This document shows, piece after piece, positions 5,101-6,697 of a stretch of DNA of 6,697 nucleotides. A program made the position numbers and the translations under genes. The notes below the pieces were generated by a model, which saw only the letters and a program-made list of their open reading frames with translations, did no database searches and was not told the origin of the DNA. The stretch's first letter is position 1. Every line of letters starts with the position of its first letter. This DNA is from an archaeon (GTDB lineage: Archaea > Nanobdellota > Nanobdellia > Woesearchaeales > GW2011-AR9), in the NCBI GenBank assembly GCA_020053615.1, contig JAGVMW010000091.1:1-6697 (forward strand), given 5' to 3'.

Positions 5101-6099
5101 CTTCCGCATCATCATCTTAACCATATCTACCATCCTGCATGAATAACCCCATTCGTTATCATACCATCCGACTACCTGCACCAATCTTCCATTGACTTTG
5201 GTGAATTCGCTGTCGAAGATGCAGGAATAAGGATTGCCAATTATGTCTGAACTTACCAAAGGCAATTCGCTGTATTCTAAGATTCCTTTCATCTTAGCCT
5301 GTGCTACTTTCTTGAATAAGGTTTTAACTTCTTCAACGGTAGTTTGCTTCTTTACTATTGCAGTTAAGACTGTAATCGAACCATCAATAACTGGTACGCG
5401 TAAAGCCATCCCTTCAAATTTGCCTTTAACTTCTGGAAGGGCTAAAGGAATAGCTGCTGCCGCTCCGCTGGAATGGGGAATGATGTTTACACCAGTAGCA
5501 CGAGCATTGCGCAGATTTTTATCGGGAGCATCATGCAATTTCTGGGTAGAAGTGTAAGCATGAGTGGTAGTAAAGAAGGCGGTTTCTATCCCTAAGCTGT
5601 CTGATAATATTTTTACCATCGGAGCAGTGCAGTTAGAAGTGCAAGAAGCATTGGAGATGATAACGTCTTTCTTGGAATCGTAAGTTTTCTCATTTACTCC
5701 CATGATAATTGTTTTTATGCTGGGGTCTTTGGCATCGGCGCTCAAGAGAACTTTTTTAGCTCCTGCTTTCAAATGGGTACTGGCTAATTCTCGAGTTAGG
5801 AAAAACCCGGTAGATTCTACTACCACATCAATTTTAAGCGCTTTCCAAGGCAATATTGCTGGATCTTTCTGTGCGAATACTTTGACTTTTTTCTTTCCGA
5901 CTATAAGAGAATCGCTGGTGTAAGATACATTTTCATCAAATATCCCATGCACTGAATCGTATTTTAATAAATGTGCTAATGTTTTAGTATCAGTTAAATC
6001 GTTTATAGCTATGATGTTGATACTTTTATCTTTATATGCTGCCCTAAAAATCATTCTTCCAATTCTACCGAAACCATTTATTGCTACGTTAATTGCCAT
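5098..6099 (-). CDS. gap: Class I glyceraldehyde-3-phosphate dehydrogenase, phosphorylating
   Basis: This 333-aa enzyme reversibly oxidises glyceraldehyde 3-phosphate to 1,3-bisphosphoglycerate in cytosolic glycolysis/gluconeogenesis. The Rossmann fold opens with NGFGRIGR (8-15), and Asp34 in INDLTD suggests NAD+ preference. The catalytic cysteine is C153 in ASCTSNC and its partner is H180 in TTHAYT. ARATGVNIIPHSSGAAAAI (199-217) lines the phosphate-binding site, with a Ser where many homologues have Thr. WYDNEWGYS (312-320) is the usual C-terminal signature. Length is normal and complete. I start at the ATG at 6099, because GAGGTG lies 6 nt upstream; the in-frame GTG at 6108 falls inside that site. 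Most archaea use the unrelated class II enzyme, so a GapA-type enzyme suggests a bacterial origin. A 10-bp inverted repeat brackets its promoter and ribosome-binding site. Confidence 0.96.
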   Translation of the reverse strand: MAINVAINGFGRIGRMIFRAAYKDKSINIIAINDLTDTKTLAHLLKYDSVHGIFDENVSYTSDSLIVGKKKVKVFAQKDPAILPWKALKIDVVVESTGFFLTRELASTHLKAGAKKVLLSADAKDPSIKTIIMGVNEKTYDSKKDVIISNASCTSNCTAPMVKILSDSLGIETAFFTTTHAYTSTQKLHDAPDKNLRNARATGVNIIPHSSGAAAAIPLALPEVKGKFEGMALRVPVIDGSITVLTAIVKKQTTVEEVKTLFKKVAQAKMKGILEYSELPLVSSDIIGNPYSCIFDSEFTKVNGRLVQVVGWYDNEWGYSCRMVDMVKMMMRK

Positions 6100-6100
6100 G

Positions 6101-6152
6101 TTAAACACCTCTTTTGTATTATAATCTATCTGGATATTCTTCAGGTGTTTAA
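6101..6152 (-). promoter_or_regulatory. Inverted repeat spanning the gap promoter and ribosome-binding site
   Basis: TTAAACACCT (6101-6110) and AGGTGTTTAA (6143-6152) are perfect 10-bp inverted copies 32 bp apart. In the gap sense, the proximal arm contains the Shine-Dalgarno AGGTG, and the distal arm overlaps a TATA-like TTTTTTAAA (about 6148-6156). If transcription starts about 26 nt after that box, the distal arm is not transcribed and the pair acts as a DNA operator. If it starts further upstream, the arms can pair in the mRNA and hide the ribosome-binding site. Confidence 0.6.
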
Positions 6153-6156
6153 AAAA
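6148..6156. promoter_or_regulatory. Possible shared TATA element between gap and the small divergent gene
   Basis: The plus strand reads TTTAAAAAA and the minus strand TTTTTTAAA, so the element could serve either direction. It is about 50 nt upstream of the gap ATG and about 58 nt upstream of the ATG at 6210. A second candidate for the plus direction is TTAAAAAA at 6173-6180. The evidence is compositional only. Confidence 0.35.
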
Positions 6157-6209
6157 CTTTGTTTCAGAAAGCTTAAAAAAGGTTGAGAAATACTTGTCCT
6201 GAAAAGAGG

Positions 6210-6440
6210 ATGGCCATTATTCATAACTTTAACGAGAAAAAACTTTTAGAGAAAACGCTGGAAGATAAAGCAGATTCTAAAGTTAGCTGTTCTAACCAGC
6301 CGATTCGTCAAGCCATCGTTCCTTATCGCAGGTATGATGGGCGGTTGATACGATTAGTTTATGATATTTATCCCTATGATGCAAATTCTGAGATTTATCG
6401 GTTAAGATTTAATGAGGAGTTGTTGAATAATTATAAGTGA
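6210..6440 (+). CDS. Small hypothetical protein, 76 aa
   Basis: I do not recognise this protein. From the ATG at 6210 it has 76 residues. The N-terminal half is charged and probably helical (NEKKLLEKTLEDKADSK), with one Cys at 27. The C-terminal half is rich in Arg and Tyr (PYRRYDGRLIRLVYDIYPYD, 39-58) and probably beta-stranded. It ends with a short helix (FNEELLNNYK). It has no membrane segment or signal peptide. An in-frame TTG at 6183 would add nine residues, but the ATG has GAGG directly before it and a TATA-like TTAAAAAA about 33 nt upstream. It is divergent from gap and lies immediately before the inverted-repeat element at 6450. Its composition is protein-like, but with no recognised family it could still be a chance reading frame. 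Confidence 0.5.
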   Translation: MAIIHNFNEKKLLEKTLEDKADSKVSCSNQPIRQAIVPYRRYDGRLIRLVYDIYPYDANSEIYRLRFNEELLNNYK

Positions 6441-6449
6441 ATTCTGTAA
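6441..6449. repeat. 9-bp flanking direct repeat, left (target-site duplication)
   Basis: ATTCTGTAA here is repeated at 6592-6600, directly outside both ends of the inverted-repeat element. The match continues for two G (11 bp in total), but those G are the first bases of the element on the left and flanking DNA on the right. A 9-bp duplication is therefore the consistent reading. Confidence 0.75.
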
Positions 6450-6591
6450 GGCTATGTAGAAAGTCGTCAATTTGACCAGCAAGGTAGCCCTATTATTTGT
6501 GCAACCTATCTGCTGCAATGGCGACCCGTGCACGGTGCTCGATTACGGTTTACTGCGATTCGAGCAACCGAGCGAGACTTTCTACATAGCC
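6450..6591. mobile_element. MITE-like element, 142 bp, with perfect 16-bp terminal inverted repeats
   Basis: GGCTATGTAGAAAGTC (6450-6465) and GACTTTCTACATAGCC (6576-6591) are perfect inverted repeats, and ATTCTGTAA flanks both ends. This is the footprint of a short non-autonomous transposon, too small to encode a transposase. The 9-bp duplication and a terminus beginning GG..ATG..G recall the IS1 family, but that is a tentative link from memory. The interior is also unusually structured: GTCAATTTGAC (6466-6476); CAGCA-AGGT (6477-6485) pairing with ACCT-bulge-TGCTG (6504-6515); the palindrome CCGTGCACGG (6526-6535); and GGTGCTCGA (6534-6542) pairing with TCGAGCAACC (6560-6569). A structured small RNA closed by the terminal repeats is therefore an alternative or additional reading. 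It is visibly more GC-rich than its surroundings. Confidence 0.7.
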
Positions 6592-6600
6592 ATTCTGTAA
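6592..6600. repeat. 9-bp flanking direct repeat, right (target-site duplication)
   Basis: This is the second copy of ATTCTGTAA, immediately outside the right inverted repeat of the 142-bp element. Removing the element and one copy would reconstitute an uninterrupted sequence running from the small gene into the structured region at 6602. Confidence 0.75.
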
Positions 6601-6601
6601 G

Positions 6602-6697
6602 GGCACAGTCCAAAAAGTGAGTGATAGCACCATTATCACCACTGCCCAGAAAAATCGAGAGTGATTTTCTGGGCTGAGATGCGATAGTTGCATCTCA
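6602..6697. repeat. Right half of the structured inverted-repeat region (32-nt arm plus two hairpins)
   Basis: Bases 6602-6633 are the inverted partner of 63-94. Next come hairpin 1, GCCCAGAAAAATC (6644-6656) with GATTTTCTGGGC (6663-6674), 12 bp with one bulged A and a 6-nt loop, and hairpin 2, TGAGATGC (6675-6682), loop GATAGTT, GCATCTCA (6690-6697), a perfect 8-bp stem. The window ends exactly at the base of hairpin 2. Followed by bases 17-94, this completes a long stem with three hairpins at its head, 174 nt in all. Neither this block nor 1-138 contains a plausible gene, so the gene-free stretch across the ends (6441 to 138) is about 380 nt in a circle and is filled by the MITE-like element, this structure and the mntA promoter. 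Confidence 0.75.
6682..6697. repeat. Terminal direct repeat, right copy
   Basis: This is identical to bases 1-16. It comprises the last stem base, the loop and the 3' stem of hairpin 2. It is consistent with a circular molecule or with contig breakage inside a repeat. Confidence 0.85.

Noticed and set aside
6450..6591. Integron attC-like recombination site.
   Set aside because: The ends do not carry the expected GTTRRRY / RYYYAAC core sites, and no integron integrase or cassette array is present.
6441..6602. Possible housekeeping RNA (RNase P RNA, SRP RNA or 5S rRNA) because the ends pair and the interior is structured.
   Set aside because: I see none of the conserved core sequences of these RNAs, and the exact 9-bp direct repeat outside the ends is better explained by insertion of a mobile element.
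94..6602. The three-hairpin region as a simple MITE with target-site duplication.
   Set aside because: The bases outside the two arms (ending at 6601 and starting at 95) share no direct repeat, so there is no sign of a target duplication, although an old insertion cannot be excluded.

Overview
The window looks like a small contig from an AT-rich archaeon, quite possibly a DPANN-type lineage (inference). The strongest support is promoter architecture. Four transcription units (starts at 139, 1438 on minus, 2100, 5024 on minus) have a TATA-like box centred about 26-29 nt upstream of the start codon, the spacing expected for leaderless archaeal mRNAs. T-runs follow several stop codons, as in archaeal terminators. 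Several proteins are nevertheless of types best known from bacteria: a long RelA/SpoT homologue and a class I (GapA-type) glyceraldehyde-3-phosphate dehydrogenase.

Layout. 1-138: half of a structured repeat region and the first promoter. 139-965 (+): an overlapping MntA nucleotidyltransferase / HepT HEPN toxin-antitoxin pair. 983-1438 (-): an Lrp/AsnC regulator convergent with it, with three helically phased T-tracts upstream. 1584-2030 (+): an unrecognised 148-aa protein. 2100-3983 (+): a full-length RSH protein whose ppGpp hydrolase site is destroyed and whose synthetase site is kept. 4004-5024 (-): a second, different HEPN/nucleotidyltransferase pair in the opposite gene order, preceded by two 17-bp direct repeats. 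5098-6099 (-): class I GAPDH with a 10-bp inverted repeat spanning its promoter and ribosome-binding site. 6210-6440 (+): a small unknown protein. 6441-6600: a 142-bp element with perfect 16-bp terminal inverted repeats and a 9-bp flanking duplication, like a MITE. 6602-6697: the other half of the structured repeat region.

The two window ends share an identical 16-bp sequence. Joining them gives a circle of 6,681 bp, and across the join appears a 174-nt structure: two 32-nt inverted arms enclosing three adjacent hairpins. Either the molecule is a small circle with this structure at a potentially special site (origin, resolution site or ncRNA), or the contig was broken inside two copies of one dispersed repeat. 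No replication, integrase or transposase gene is present.

Functionally the genes suggest stress and growth control (alarmone synthesis, two TA-like pairs, an Lrp regulator) next to one central-carbon enzyme. Nothing in the sequence proves they work as one system.
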